Of a DNA stretch of 35,549 nucleotides, positions 23,313-30,958 are shown one piece after another (the stretch's first letter is position 1; each line of letters begins with the position of its first letter). The DNA comes from Caulobacter sp. AP07 (GTDB taxonomy: Bacteria; Pseudomonadota; Alphaproteobacteria; Caulobacterales; Caulobacteraceae), in the NCBI RefSeq assembly GCF_000281955.1, contig NZ_AKKF01000013.1, positions 1 through 35,549 on the forward strand, read 5' to 3'. The translations under genes were made by a program, and so were the position numbers. Below the pieces are notes generated by a model. The model did not search any database. It was given only the letters and a program-made list of their open reading frames with translations, and had not been told where the DNA came from.

Positions 23313-24167
23313 CTACTTCCGCACCCGCATCAGGCATTCCTGCGCCACCGACGCCACCAGCTGGCCGTCGCGGCTGAACATCTGGCCGCGCACCAGGCCG
23401 CGGCCCTGCGAGGCCGAGGGGCTGTCCTGGGCGAACAGGGTCCAGTCGTTGAAGTTGAACGGATGGTGGAACCACATGGCGTGGTCCAGGCTGGCGGCCT
23501 GCAGGCCGGGCGTGGTCCAGATCAGGCCGTGCGGCCGCAAGGCGCTTTCCATGAAGGCCATGTCCGAGGCGTAGGCCAGGGCGGCCTGCTGCAGGCGCAC
23601 GTCGTCGCCGAGCGGGGCCTTGGCCCGCATCCAGACCTCCTTGGTCGAGGACTTCGGCGTCGGCTTGGTCGGGTGCTGCGGATCGACCCAGCGCAGGTCG
23701 ATCGGCCGCGGATATTCGGCCATCTTCACGAACCGGGGGTGCACGTCCTCGCCCAGCGAGCGCAGGTACTCCGCCTCGGTCGGCAGGGATTCCGGATCGA
23801 CGGCCGACGGCATCGGCGCCTGGTGCTCCAGGCCTTCCTCCGGGGTCTGGAACGAGCAGGCCAGATTGAAGATCTGCTCGCCGTGCTGGATCGCCGCCAC
23901 CCGGCGGGTGGTGAAGGTGCCGCCGTCGCGGGCCCGCTCGACCTCGTAGAGCACCGGGGCGTTCACATCGCCGGGCCGGATGAAATAGGCGTGCAGCGAG
24001 TGGCAGACCCGTTCGGGCACGGTCCGGTAGGCCGCCATCAGCGCCTGGGCGATGACCAGGCCGCCAAAGATGCGAGGGAAGCCGTCATTGGGGCTGATCC
24101 CACGGAACAGGTTCACCTCGATGGCTTCGAGGGCGAGGATGTCGGCGAGGTTTTCGGGCGTGCGCAT
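23313..24167 (-). CDS. tesB: Acyl-CoA thioesterase II
   Basis: A 284-residue double-hotdog thioesterase hydrolysing acyl-CoA to free fatty acid and CoA. The N-terminal hotdog has RIFGGLVIAQALMAAYRTVP and SLHAYFIRPGD; the C-terminal one has LAYASDMAFMESAL (catalytic Asp), SLDHAMWFHHPFNFNDW and SQGRGLVRGQMFSRDGQLVASVAQE (catalytic Gln). The Asp/Gln/Thr catalytic set of TesB appears intact and the length is normal. It is a single gene, convergent with rimM and divergent from the HDAC-like gene, with about 80 bases between the starts. Confidence 0.94.
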   Translation of the reverse strand: MRTPENLADILALEAIEVNLFRGISPNDGFPRIFGGLVIAQALMAAYRTVPERVCHSLHAYFIRPGDVNAPVLYEVERARDGGTFTTRRVAAIQHGEQIFNLACSFQTPEEGLEHQAPMPSAVDPESLPTEAEYLRSLGEDVHPRFVKMAEYPRPIDLRWVDPQHPTKPTPKSSTKEVWMRAKAPLGDDVRLQQAALAYASDMAFMESALRPHGLIWTTPGLQAASLDHAMWFHHPFNFNDWTLFAQDSPSASQGRGLVRGQMFSRDGQLVASVAQECLMRVRK

Positions 24168-24246
24168 GGCGGTTCGTTAAGCGCCAGCGGGCGGCGGGGC
24201 AAGTCGCGACCTTGCGTCAGGGCGATGCGCTCCCCATCGTTGCGCG

Positions 24247-25176
24247 ATGGCCACGCCCTATCCGCCGCCCTTTCCGCCGATCGTCCACCACCCCGCCTTC
24301 CGCGCCGAGATGCCGGCCGGCCACCGCTTTCCGATGGACAAGTTCTCGCGCCTGGCCGCCGTGCTGGAAGCCGAGGGCGTCGCCGGTCCGGACGGTTTCA
24401 TCCGCCCCGAGCCGATCGACCTGGACAGCCTGCTTCTCGTCCACGACGCGGCCTATGTGCGCGGGGTCGTCGAGCTGAGCCTGCCCGCCGACGTCGTGCG
24501 CCGCATCGGCATGCCCAACACCGAGTCGGTCGCCGCCCGGGCGAGAGCCGCGACCGGCGGCACCTTGGCGGCCGCGCGCCTGGCCCTGGAGCACGGAATC
24601 GCCTGCAACACCGCCGGCGGCAGCCACCACGCCCAGGCCGACACTGGAGCCGGCTTCTGCGTGTTCAACGACGTGGCGGTGGCGGCGCGGCGACTGCAGG
24701 CCGAGGGCGCGGTGCGCCAGGTGCTGGTCGTCGACCTCGACGTCCACCAGGGCGACGGCACGGCGCGGATCTTCGAGGGCGACCCGTCGGTCTTCACCTT
24801 CTCGATGCACGCCGAGAAGAACTTCCCGGCCCGCAAGGCGGTCAGCGACCTGGACATCGACCTGCCGGACGGCATGGGCGACGAGGCTTATCTGAAGGCG
24901 CTGTCCGGCGTCCTGCCGGAGTTGCTGGCGCGCGTGGCGCCCGATCTGGTGTTCTTCAACGCCGGGGTCGATCCGCACGCGGACGACCGGCTGGGGCGTC
25001 TGAGTTTGAGCGACGAGGGGCTCGCGCGGCGCGAGGCGTTCGTCCTGGGCTCATGTCTGGAAAGGGAGATCCCCGTGGCGGGGGTGATCGGCGGCGGATA
25101 CGACGCCGACATCGATCGATTGGCGCATCGTCACGCCTTGCTCCACCGGGCGGCCCGCGAGGCTCTGAGAGCCTGA
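24247..25176 (+). CDS. Histone-deacetylase-family amidohydrolase
   Basis: A 309-residue zinc enzyme of the class II HDAC/acetoin-utilisation family, which removes acetyl or acyl groups from amines. Active-site elements are all visible: GGSHHAQ with the paired histidines (127-128), VVDLDVHQGDGT giving zinc ligands Asp165 and His167, and FFNAGVDPHADDRLG with the third Asp ligand, then GVIGGGYD near the end. Bacterial members act on acetylpolyamines or on acetylated proteins, so the substrate is open. The N-terminus FPPIVHHPAFRAEMPAGHRFPMDKF is the usual entry of this subfamily. It stands alone. Confidence 0.92.
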   Translation: MATPYPPPFPPIVHHPAFRAEMPAGHRFPMDKFSRLAAVLEAEGVAGPDGFIRPEPIDLDSLLLVHDAAYVRGVVELSLPADVVRRIGMPNTESVAARARAATGGTLAAARLALEHGIACNTAGGSHHAQADTGAGFCVFNDVAVAARRLQAEGAVRQVLVVDLDVHQGDGTARIFEGDPSVFTFSMHAEKNFPARKAVSDLDIDLPDGMGDEAYLKALSGVLPELLARVAPDLVFFNAGVDPHADDRLGRLSLSDEGLARREAFVLGSCLEREIPVAGVIGGGYDADIDRLAHRHALLHRAAREALRA

Positions 25177-25213
25177 AGGGGACGCGATCCCGGTGAAGCT
25201 ACGCGGCGATCAC

Positions 25214-25312
25214 TCAGAAGCTCGTGGAGATGGAGCCGGCGATCACGACGAGGGGCAGAAGGGCCAGAACCAGGCTGGCGAAACCGGCGAAGCTGTTGGT
25301 GGTGAAGGTCAT
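25214..25312 (-). CDS. 32-residue hydrophobic small protein
   Basis: MTFTTNSFAGFASLVLALLP opens it, followed by a hydrophobic run and the tail SISTSF; one membrane-spanning or membrane-inserting helix covers about residues 8-25. AGGGA lies nine bases before the ATG. The sequence has the look of small Caulobacter membrane peptides I have seen annotated, but I can assign no function. Its upstream region is unusually AT-rich and holds an 18-bp dyad. It converges on the HDAC-like gene. Confidence 0.5.
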   Translation of the reverse strand: MTFTTNSFAGFASLVLALLPLVVIAGSISTSF

Positions 25313-25664
25313 TGTCTTGGTTCCCTGTTGGTCCGGCGCGCCGTCCGCGTCCGGTGATCAGGGGTATAGGCCCGCGGGATGATGAACACCCGTTACCTTT
25401 GCGTCATGAAGCGTTTTTAAGAAACGTTATCTCGGAAACATCGCATTACATTGGTGTAATGTAGTCATTATTGGCCAGTTTCAGGGCATTTATCTCCTTC
25501 CACTCCCGCATCTCACCAACCGACGGCCGCCAGCGGGGGCTCGGGCGAAAAACGTCACCCGCCAACCACGACCTTTGCGATAGTTGTCCAGGATACGCCC
25601 TTATAGCTTGCCATCCTCAAGCCATCGCGATTAGCGTCGCGCGGGGACTTTGGGGGAGGCGACC
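25313..25664. other. AT-rich divergent intergenic region
   Basis: 352 bases with no supportable gene on either strand. It holds a strongly AT-rich section (about 25400-25490), an imperfect dyad AAGCGTTT/AAACGTT around 25409-25427, and the perfect dyad at 25444-25461. It probably carries promoters for the 32-residue peptide on one side and the unrecognised gene at 25665 on the other. Confidence 0.6.
25444..25461. promoter_or_regulatory. 18-bp operator-like dyad
   Basis: CATTACA-TTGG-TGTAATG, a perfect 7-bp inverted repeat in an AT-rich section of a divergent intergenic region. Size and symmetry fit a dimeric helix-turn-helix repressor of the GntR or TetR kind. The cognate regulator is not in the window. 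Confidence 0.45.
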
Positions 25665-26621
25665 ATGCCCGGCATCACTTTCGACATCACCACGGACGGA
25701 CCCGCGCAGAAGACCGGCACGCGGTGGAAAGCCCAGCGGAAGGGATCGGCGGACGCGCCGTTCGTCGTCGCCCAGACCGTGTCGTTCTCCGACGGCGACG
25801 GACCGCACAAGGGCCTCTACCAGACCCGGGTCCTGAACGAGATCCCGGCCCTCCGCTACGATCGCCATGCGTCGGAGGCCTTCCTGGGCCCCTGGGCGCA
25901 TTTCATCTGGCCGACCGTGGTCGCGGAGTCCGGCGGGCATCACCTGCTGTTCAACACCTATGACCGGGCCCGCTTCACCTTCGGCTTCTACCAGCTGGCC
26001 GCCCACACCCCGGGCGACAACCTGATCCTGCTGTTCCGCGAACTGCTGACCCTGCCGACCGCGGCCAGCTACTTCCCCGACCTGTCGCTGAAGAACGGCA
26101 AGGTCCAGCGGACCGACGGCGCCAGCACCTTCTCGCTCGAGGCCATCACGGCGGTGCACCGCCCCAACGGCAAGGTTGAGGACCAGCTGTTCACCTTCAT
26201 GACCTTCCTGAATCCCAACACCCTGGAGGCGGGGCCGACCGAGGCCACGAACGCGGCCAAGCTGATGCACTGGCTGTTGAACGACCCCAAGGCGGTGGAG
26301 GCCTCGATCCGCGTCGCCTTCGGGATCATGAAGGGCAAGATCGCCGCCGCGGCGACCACCTTCAAGCTGAAGGGCAAGGATCCCCGGCTGGCCATCTGGG
26401 TGTCGGACATCCGCCACCAGGGCCGGGGCGGCCCGGACGCGATCCGCGCGGCGCTCGCCCAGCCGACCCTGGCCGACCAGCTGACCGCCCTGTCGCTGAT
26501 CGGCAGCGGCAACAAGGACTATGACGGCCGCCGCAAGACGGTGAAGGACAGGATCGCCGACCTGCAGACCGAAGGTGTCTTCGCCGGCGTCACCCTCGGC
26601 GACGCCAAGCTGCCGCTCTAG
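25665..26621 (+). CDS. Unrecognised 318-residue protein
   Basis: No family is identified with confidence. It has no signal peptide or membrane span. Notable stretches are ALRYDRHASEAFLGPWAHFI, FNTYDRARFTFGFYQLAAHT, LFRELLTLPTAASYFPDLSL and LAIWVSDIRHQGRGG; the aromatic-rich GFYQLAAHTPGD part and conserved Asp/Glu residues recall lysozyme- or chitosanase-like glycan hydrolases, but only loosely. ATG 25665 is chosen because GGGGGAGG lies five bases upstream; an in-frame TTG at 25650 overlaps that site. It is preceded by a 352-base AT-rich regulatory region and its stop abuts a dispersed repeat. Confidence 0.75.
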   Translation: MPGITFDITTDGPAQKTGTRWKAQRKGSADAPFVVAQTVSFSDGDGPHKGLYQTRVLNEIPALRYDRHASEAFLGPWAHFIWPTVVAESGGHHLLFNTYDRARFTFGFYQLAAHTPGDNLILLFRELLTLPTAASYFPDLSLKNGKVQRTDGASTFSLEAITAVHRPNGKVEDQLFTFMTFLNPNTLEAGPTEATNAAKLMHWLLNDPKAVEASIRVAFGIMKGKIAAAATTFKLKGKDPRLAIWVSDIRHQGRGGPDAIRAALAQPTLADQLTALSLIGSGNKDYDGRRKTVKDRIADLQTEGVFAGVTLGDAKLPL

Positions 26622-26715
26622 AGCCCCGACCTGATTGCATCAGGCCGCGTCTCTAGATTTTTGCTTTGGCGCATTTTCTTCACGCGAACCGGAAGCCACT
26701 TCGCTCGAAAACGCT
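26622..26715 (-). repeat. ~100-bp dispersed repeat, copy 2 (inverted)
   Basis: Read on the minus strand it begins AGCGTTTTCGAGCGAAGTGG and continues with CCGGTTCGCGTGAAGAAAA, as in copy 1 at 18518, then diverges slightly (CCTGAT-TGC-ATCAGG hairpin instead of CCTGATG-C-CATCAGG) and loses the second terminal repeat. It fills the gap between two convergent genes. Confidence 0.8.
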
Positions 26716-26716
26716 T

Positions 26717-27136
26717 CTAGTCTTCCGCCGACGTCAGCAGGAAGTGGCCGCGCAGGGCGGCGATCGGCATGGCGCGCTGTTCCTGCCAGGCCTCGACATG
26801 GACGTTGGCGATCCGGCGGCCGACCTTCTTGATCTGGGCCCGGGCGAAGGTGGTCAGCGGACGGCCCGAGCGCAGGTACTCGATCGACACGTCGATGGTG
26901 CGCGGCTGGCGCTTCAGCGGCTCGGCCACCGACAGCTGGGCCAGGGCGGTCATCTCCATGAAGGCGCCCAGCACTCCGCCATGGATGGCCGGCAGCATGG
27001 GATTGCCGACGATGTGGTCGGAGAACGGCAGGATGGCGGTCATCTCGTCGCCGGCCAGCTCGGCCCGCATGCCGATGAAGCGGGCATAGGGGATCGACGA
27101 CAGCATGGCGGTCAGGCGGTTGTCGGCGTCGCTCAT
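26717..27136 (-). CDS. PaaI-type hotdog thioesterase
   Basis: A 139-residue single-hotdog protein of the PaaI/YiiD group: GNPMLPAIHGGVLGAFMEMTALAQL holds the HGG motif and the helix with the catalytic acidic residue, followed by IDVSIEYLRSGR and ANVHVEAW strands. Likely hydrolyses an acyl- or aryl-CoA; the substrate is unknown. Its start overlaps the stop of the upstream thioesterase gene by four bases (ATGA), so the two are translationally coupled and may work as a pair or a heteromeric complex. Confidence 0.88.
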   Translation of the reverse strand: MSDADNRLTAMLSSIPYARFIGMRAELAGDEMTAILPFSDHIVGNPMLPAIHGGVLGAFMEMTALAQLSVAEPLKRQPRTIDVSIEYLRSGRPLTTFARAQIKKVGRRIANVHVEAWQEQRAMPIAALRGHFLLTSAED

Positions 27137-27627
27137 GCCTTGTCCCCCTTGCGCGGCGGCTTGAAGTTGGCGCCCGGCTTCTTGCCGGCGCTGGAGTCGA
27201 GCATGAAGGCGGCCTGGGCGGCGGCGACCGGGTCGTCGGGGTCGTCCTCATAGGCCACGGCCCGGACGAAGGCCACCGAGCGGGTCACCTTGTAGCAATG
27301 GGCCCGGGCCAGCACGTCGCGCCCCGGCTGCGCCGGCCGCATGTAGTCGATCCGCAGGTCGAGCGTGGCGATCGAGGTCCATTCGCTCAGCGCCGCGTGC
27401 ACCGCCTGGCCGCTGGCGTGGTCGAGCAGGGTGGTGACCACCCCGCCGGCGATCACCCCCGTCTCGGGGTCGCCGACGATCTCCGGTCGGTAGGGGACCT
27501 TGAGGATGGCGACCGCATTGCCGATCTCCAGGGTCTGGAACCCCAGGGCCCGCGCCTGCGGACTGCCCTCGTTCATGGTGTTGGCGATGAGGCGATGCTG
27601 TTCGTCGCTGCTGATATCGTGGCTCAT
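27133..27627 (-). CDS. PaaI-type hotdog thioesterase
   Basis: A 164-residue hotdog protein. VIAGGVVTTLLDHASGQAVHAAL is the core helix, with GG in place of the usual HGG and Asp as the candidate catalytic residue; TLDLRIDYMRPAQPGRDVLARA and KVTRSVAFVRAVAY follow. The tail is basic and disordered (GANFKPPRKGDKA). The ATG at 27627 gives MSHDISSDEQHR; the ribosome binding site is weak. The same frame stays open far upstream across the exonuclease gene, but that is antisense. First of a coupled pair with the 26717 gene and divergent from the exonuclease (42 bases apart). Confidence 0.88.
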   Translation of the reverse strand: MSHDISSDEQHRLIANTMNEGSPQARALGFQTLEIGNAVAILKVPYRPEIVGDPETGVIAGGVVTTLLDHASGQAVHAALSEWTSIATLDLRIDYMRPAQPGRDVLARAHCYKVTRSVAFVRAVAYEDDPDDPVAAAQAAFMLDSSAGKKPGANFKPPRKGDKA

Positions 27628-27669
27628 GGGGATAGGTTTATAGCCAGCCGTGTCGCCATATCCACCGTG

Positions 27670-28677
27670 ATGAAACCGCAAGACCTGCTCTGTCCGAAGC
27701 CCGGCGGTCTCTATTGCCCGCCCGGGGACTTCTACATCGACCCCAATCGCCCCGTGGACCGGGCGGTGATCACCCATGGCCACGCCGACCACGCGCGGGC
27801 CGGCCATGGCGGCGTGGCGGCGACGCCGGAGACCCTGGCGATCATGGCCGAGCGCTACGGCGAGGACTTCGCCGGCCGGCGCACGCCCCTCACCTATGGC
27901 GAAAGCTTCACCCGCGATGGCGTCGAGGTCTCCCTGGTCCCGGCCGGCCACGTGCTGGGCTCGGCCCAGGTGGTGGTGCGCTGGAAGGGCATGACCATCG
28001 TGGTGTCGGGCGACTACAAGCGCCGCCGCGACCCGACCTGCGCGGCCTTCGAGCCCGTGCCCTGCGACGTGTTCGTGACCGAGGCCACCTTCGGCCTGCC
28101 GGTCTTCCGCCACCCCGACGACGCCGGCGAGATCGCCGCCCTGCTGAAATCGGTCGAACAGTTCCCCGAGCGCTCGCACATCGTCGGGGCCTACGCCCTG
28201 GGCAAGGCCCAGCGGGTGATCAGGCTGCTGCGCGAGGCCGGCTGGGACAGGACGATCCACGTGCACGGGGCGATGGAGCGGCTGAACCGGCTGTACGAGC
28301 GCCATGGCGTCGACCTGGGACCTCTGGCGCCCGCGACCGCCGGGACGAAGAAGGACTTCGCGGGCGCGATCGTCGTCGCCCCGCCCTCGGCCCTGGCCGA
28401 CCGCTGGTCGCGGCGCTTCCCCGACCCCGTCGACTGCTTCGCCAGCGGCTGGATGCGGGTGCGGGCCAGGGCGCGGCAGCGCGGCGTGGAACTGCCGCTG
28501 ATCATCTCCGACCATGCCGACTGGGACGAGCTGACCGCCACCCTGGGCGAACTGCGGCCCGGCGAGGTGTGGATCACCCACGGTCGCGAGGAGGCCCTGG
28601 CGCGCTGGTGCGAGCTGGAGGGGATACCGGCGCGGGCCTTGCGGCTGGTGGGGTATGACGAGGACGAGGGGGAGTGA
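27670..28677 (+). CDS. Ligase-associated metallo-beta-lactamase-fold DNA exonuclease
   Basis: A 335-residue nuclease of the ligase-associated exonuclease family, related to the CPSF/SNM1 metallo-beta-lactamase fold. The metal motif is THGHADHARAG (His36, His38, Asp40, His41), followed by VPAGHVLGSAQVVV, VVSGDYKRRRDPTC, FVTEATFGLPVF and the late SDHADWDEL and WITHGRE. In many bacteria it sits directly beside an ATP-dependent ligase, a helicase (Lhr-Core) and a metallophosphoesterase as a DNA repair set. Here the ligase is 2.3 kb downstream on the same strand, with three unrelated genes between, and the helicase and phosphoesterase are not in the window. No good ribosome binding site precedes the ATG. 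Confidence 0.92.
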   Translation: MKPQDLLCPKPGGLYCPPGDFYIDPNRPVDRAVITHGHADHARAGHGGVAATPETLAIMAERYGEDFAGRRTPLTYGESFTRDGVEVSLVPAGHVLGSAQVVVRWKGMTIVVSGDYKRRRDPTCAAFEPVPCDVFVTEATFGLPVFRHPDDAGEIAALLKSVEQFPERSHIVGAYALGKAQRVIRLLREAGWDRTIHVHGAMERLNRLYERHGVDLGPLAPATAGTKKDFAGAIVVAPPSALADRWSRRFPDPVDCFASGWMRVRARARQRGVELPLIISDHADWDELTATLGELRPGEVWITHGREEALARWCELEGIPARALRLVGYDEDEGE

Positions 28678-28697
28678 GTAGGATCAGCGAAACCCCC

Positions 28698-29114
28698 TCA
28701 CACCACCTTGAACGTCGCCCGGGCCCGCGCCACCGGCTTGCCGTCGGCCCGCACCGTGGCCTCGGCGAAGCACAGGCTCTTGCCGGGCTTGATGAAGTCG
28801 GTGTCGAACTCCAGCCATTGGCCCAGCTTCGCCGCGCTCAGATAGTCGACGCCGAGCGAGACGGTGATGAAGCCGCCATACGCGATGCCCTCGCGCTTCA
28901 GGCGCACGCCGCAGGACAGGCCCATGGCGTTGTCGGCCAGGGCGGCGATCAGGCCGCCGTGCGGGTTTCCCCGGGAATTGGTGTGCGGTTCGCGCACCTC
29001 CACGGCCAGCACCCAGCGATCTTCGCGGACGTCGGCATAGATCGGCTCCCACGGCGTGGTCAGCGGGCTCCGGCGCGTGTGGGGCGCGAAGGGGGTCGGC
29101 GGTTGGAAGGTCAT
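28698..29114 (-). CDS. PaaI-type hotdog thioesterase under a palindromic operator
   Basis: A 138-residue hotdog thioesterase: NPHGGLIAALADNAMGLSCG carries the HGG motif and the catalytic Asp, and VSLGVDYLSAAKLGQWLE and FAEATVRADGKPVARARATF form the strands. It probably acts on acyl- or aryl-CoA. It is oppositely oriented to both neighbours. A 28-bp palindrome with TTCAAACA/TGTTTGAA lies 21 bases before its start, of the type bound by TetR-family fatty-acid regulators such as PsrA, which suggests control by acyl-CoA or fatty acid supply. Confidence 0.9.
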   Translation of the reverse strand: MTFQPPTPFAPHTRRSPLTTPWEPIYADVREDRWVLAVEVREPHTNSRGNPHGGLIAALADNAMGLSCGVRLKREGIAYGGFITVSLGVDYLSAAKLGQWLEFDTDFIKPGKSLCFAEATVRADGKPVARARATFKVV

Positions 29115-29134
29115 GGTCCGTCCTCTCCGGGCAA

Positions 29135-29162
29135 GTCAATTCAAACAGATGTTTGAATTGAC
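29135..29162. promoter_or_regulatory. 28-bp TetR/PsrA-type operator
   Basis: Perfect 13-bp arms GTCAATTCAAACA and complement around a central GA. The core CAAACA-N2-TGTTTG matches the motif bound by PsrA-type TetR regulators of fatty acid metabolism. It lies in the 96-bp divergent region between the thioesterase (start 29114) and the gene at 29211. No TetR gene is in the window. Confidence 0.75.
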
Positions 29163-29210
29163 CGCAAGGGAGAAGCCCATGCTAGCGTTCGCCACGAACG
29201 GGGGAGCGGC

Positions 29211-29936
29211 ATGGCCAGGCGATCGAACGGCGCGTTGAAGCTCGACGACGACAAGGTGGTCGAGACCCTCGATCACCTGCGCGCCCGGGTCGCCGAGCGA
29301 TTCCCGGCCTCGGGCCTGGCCGAGGTCTGCGGCCAGCTCACCGCCACCGCCCGGGTCACGGCCCAGCGCGCCCGGCGGCTGTCGCGGCCCTATCTGGGCC
29401 TGCGCGCCCTGGTGGCGGCGATCGTCGTCGGCGCGGTCGGGCTGGAGACGGCGCTGATCGCCCGGCTCGACTGGCTGGCCAGCCTGCGCGGCGCCAGCAC
29501 CCTCAGCCTGGCCCAGGGACTGGAGCCGGCGGTCAATCTGGTGCTGCTGTCGGGCGCGGCCATCTGGTTCTTCGTGTCGCTGGAAGCGCGCTGGAAGCGC
29601 TCGCGCGTGCAGAAGGCCCTGCACGAACTGCGGTCGTTCGCCCACGTCATTGACATGCACCAGCTGACCAAGGACCCGACCCTGGTGCTGGGCCCGCGCA
29701 CCGCCTCGTCGCCGGTTCGCGAGATGAACCGCTTCGAGCTGGCCCGCTATCTCGACTACTGCGCCGAGATGCTGGCCCTGACCGCCAAGCTGGCGGCGCT
29801 CTATGCCGGCGAGAGCAGCGACCCGGTGGTGATCGCCGCCGTCAACGACATCGAGACCCTGACCTCCGACCTCGGCCGCAAGATCTGGCAGAAGATCATG
29901 ATCCTGGGCCAGCTGGACGAGACCCGGGCGTCCTGA
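29211..29936 (+). CDS. Membrane protein with two spans, unknown function
   Basis: A 241-residue protein with a basic N-terminal cytoplasmic part, two membrane helices (about 63-84 and 107-123), and a soluble C-terminal domain starting RWKRSRVQKALHELRSFAHV with the conserved-looking IDMHQLTKDP at about 146-155 and a C-terminal DPVVIAAVNDIETLTSDLGR. I have seen related hypothetical proteins with the IDMHQLTKDP segment but know of no function. It is divergent from the thioesterase across the palindromic operator and could be co-regulated with it. Confidence 0.82.
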   Translation: MARRSNGALKLDDDKVVETLDHLRARVAERFPASGLAEVCGQLTATARVTAQRARRLSRPYLGLRALVAAIVVGAVGLETALIARLDWLASLRGASTLSLAQGLEPAVNLVLLSGAAIWFFVSLEARWKRSRVQKALHELRSFAHVIDMHQLTKDPTLVLGPRTASSPVREMNRFELARYLDYCAEMLALTAKLAALYAGESSDPVVIAAVNDIETLTSDLGRKIWQKIMILGQLDETRAS

Positions 29937-30037
29937 GTCGGCCGCGCGAACACCAAGATTACACCTGTCAATTTTCTGCTGGCGCGAGACGCACGACCTG
30001 CTAGCGTGGCCTCAGGAACCGTAAGGGTGGAACCGTC

Positions 30038-30925
30038 ATGCGTGCTGTCACTCTGGTGATCATGAGCGTCGTCCTGGCCGGCTGCAGCCGCATGAACGCG
30101 CCGGCCGAGAACTATTCCGACGCGGCCGTCATGATGGAGGCGCCGCCTGCCGTGGCCAAGGCGGCCAGCAGCTCAACGGCGCCGGTGACCCAGGACGCGC
30201 CGTCCACACCCTCCGGGCCGATGATCGCCTATGACTATACCGACACCATCTGGGCCCCGTCCGGACGGATCAAGGCGCTGATGGACGCTCACCAGCAGGC
30301 CTGCGTCGCGGCCGGACCCGCCGCCTGCCAGGTGATCGGCTCCAATCGCAGCGGCGCGGACGGCGGCGTGACGACGGCGATGCTGTCGCTGCGCGCCTCG
30401 CCGGCCTGGATCGCCAAGCTGCGCGGCGGCCTGGACGCCGACGCCAAGGCGGCCGGCGGGCGGGTCACCGCTTCCCAGGTCACCAGCGAGGACCTGACCC
30501 GCTCCATCGTCGACGGCGAGGCCCGGCTGCGCGCCCAGACCGCCCTGCGCGATCGCCTGCAAAAGCTGCTGGCCGAACGCCCGGGCAAACTGGCCGAACT
30601 GCTGGAAGTCGAACGCGAACTGGCGCGCGTGCAGGGCGAAATTGACTCCGCCGTGTCCACCTTGGCCGTGATGAAGACCCGGGTGGCGACCTCGGCCCTG
30701 ACCTTGAACTACGAATCCGGCGCGGTGACGCGGCCCACCGGCGCCTGGGCGCCCCTGGCCCAGGCCTTCGCCGATGTCGGCGCGATCCTGGCCCGGTCTT
30801 TGGCCGGCCTGGTGCTGTTCATCGCCTGGGCCGCGCCCTGGATTCTGGTGCTCGGTCTGCTGATCTGGGCGCTGCGCAAGCGTCTGCCCCGCCTGGGTCG
30901 CAAACCTCCGAAAACCCCGGACTAG
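30038..30925 (+). CDS. DUF4349 lipoprotein
   Basis: A 295-residue envelope protein. The lipobox LAGC places the acylated cysteine at residue 16. A low-complexity Ala/Ser/Pro linker follows, then the DUF4349 domain with a central coiled coil (LRAQTALRDRLQKLLAERPG, LLEVERELARVQGEIDS), and a C-terminal membrane helix (LVLFIAWAAPWILVLGLLIW) ending in a basic tail. This lipid anchor plus coiled coil plus transmembrane arrangement is usual for the family, whose role is unknown. It precedes the ligase gene by 33 bases on the same strand. Confidence 0.88.
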   Translation: MRAVTLVIMSVVLAGCSRMNAPAENYSDAAVMMEAPPAVAKAASSSTAPVTQDAPSTPSGPMIAYDYTDTIWAPSGRIKALMDAHQQACVAAGPAACQVIGSNRSGADGGVTTAMLSLRASPAWIAKLRGGLDADAKAAGGRVTASQVTSEDLTRSIVDGEARLRAQTALRDRLQKLLAERPGKLAELLEVERELARVQGEIDSAVSTLAVMKTRVATSALTLNYESGAVTRPTGAWAPLAQAFADVGAILARSLAGLVLFIAWAAPWILVLGLLIWALRKRLPRLGRKPPKTPD

Positions 30926-30958
30926 CACCAAGCGCCTCTCGCGCGTTGAATGGCGACC

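Noticed and set aside
27628..28581. Long N-terminal extension of the thioesterase frame at 27133
   Set aside because: The extension is antisense to the exonuclease gene; the hotdog domain starts after the ATG at 27627.
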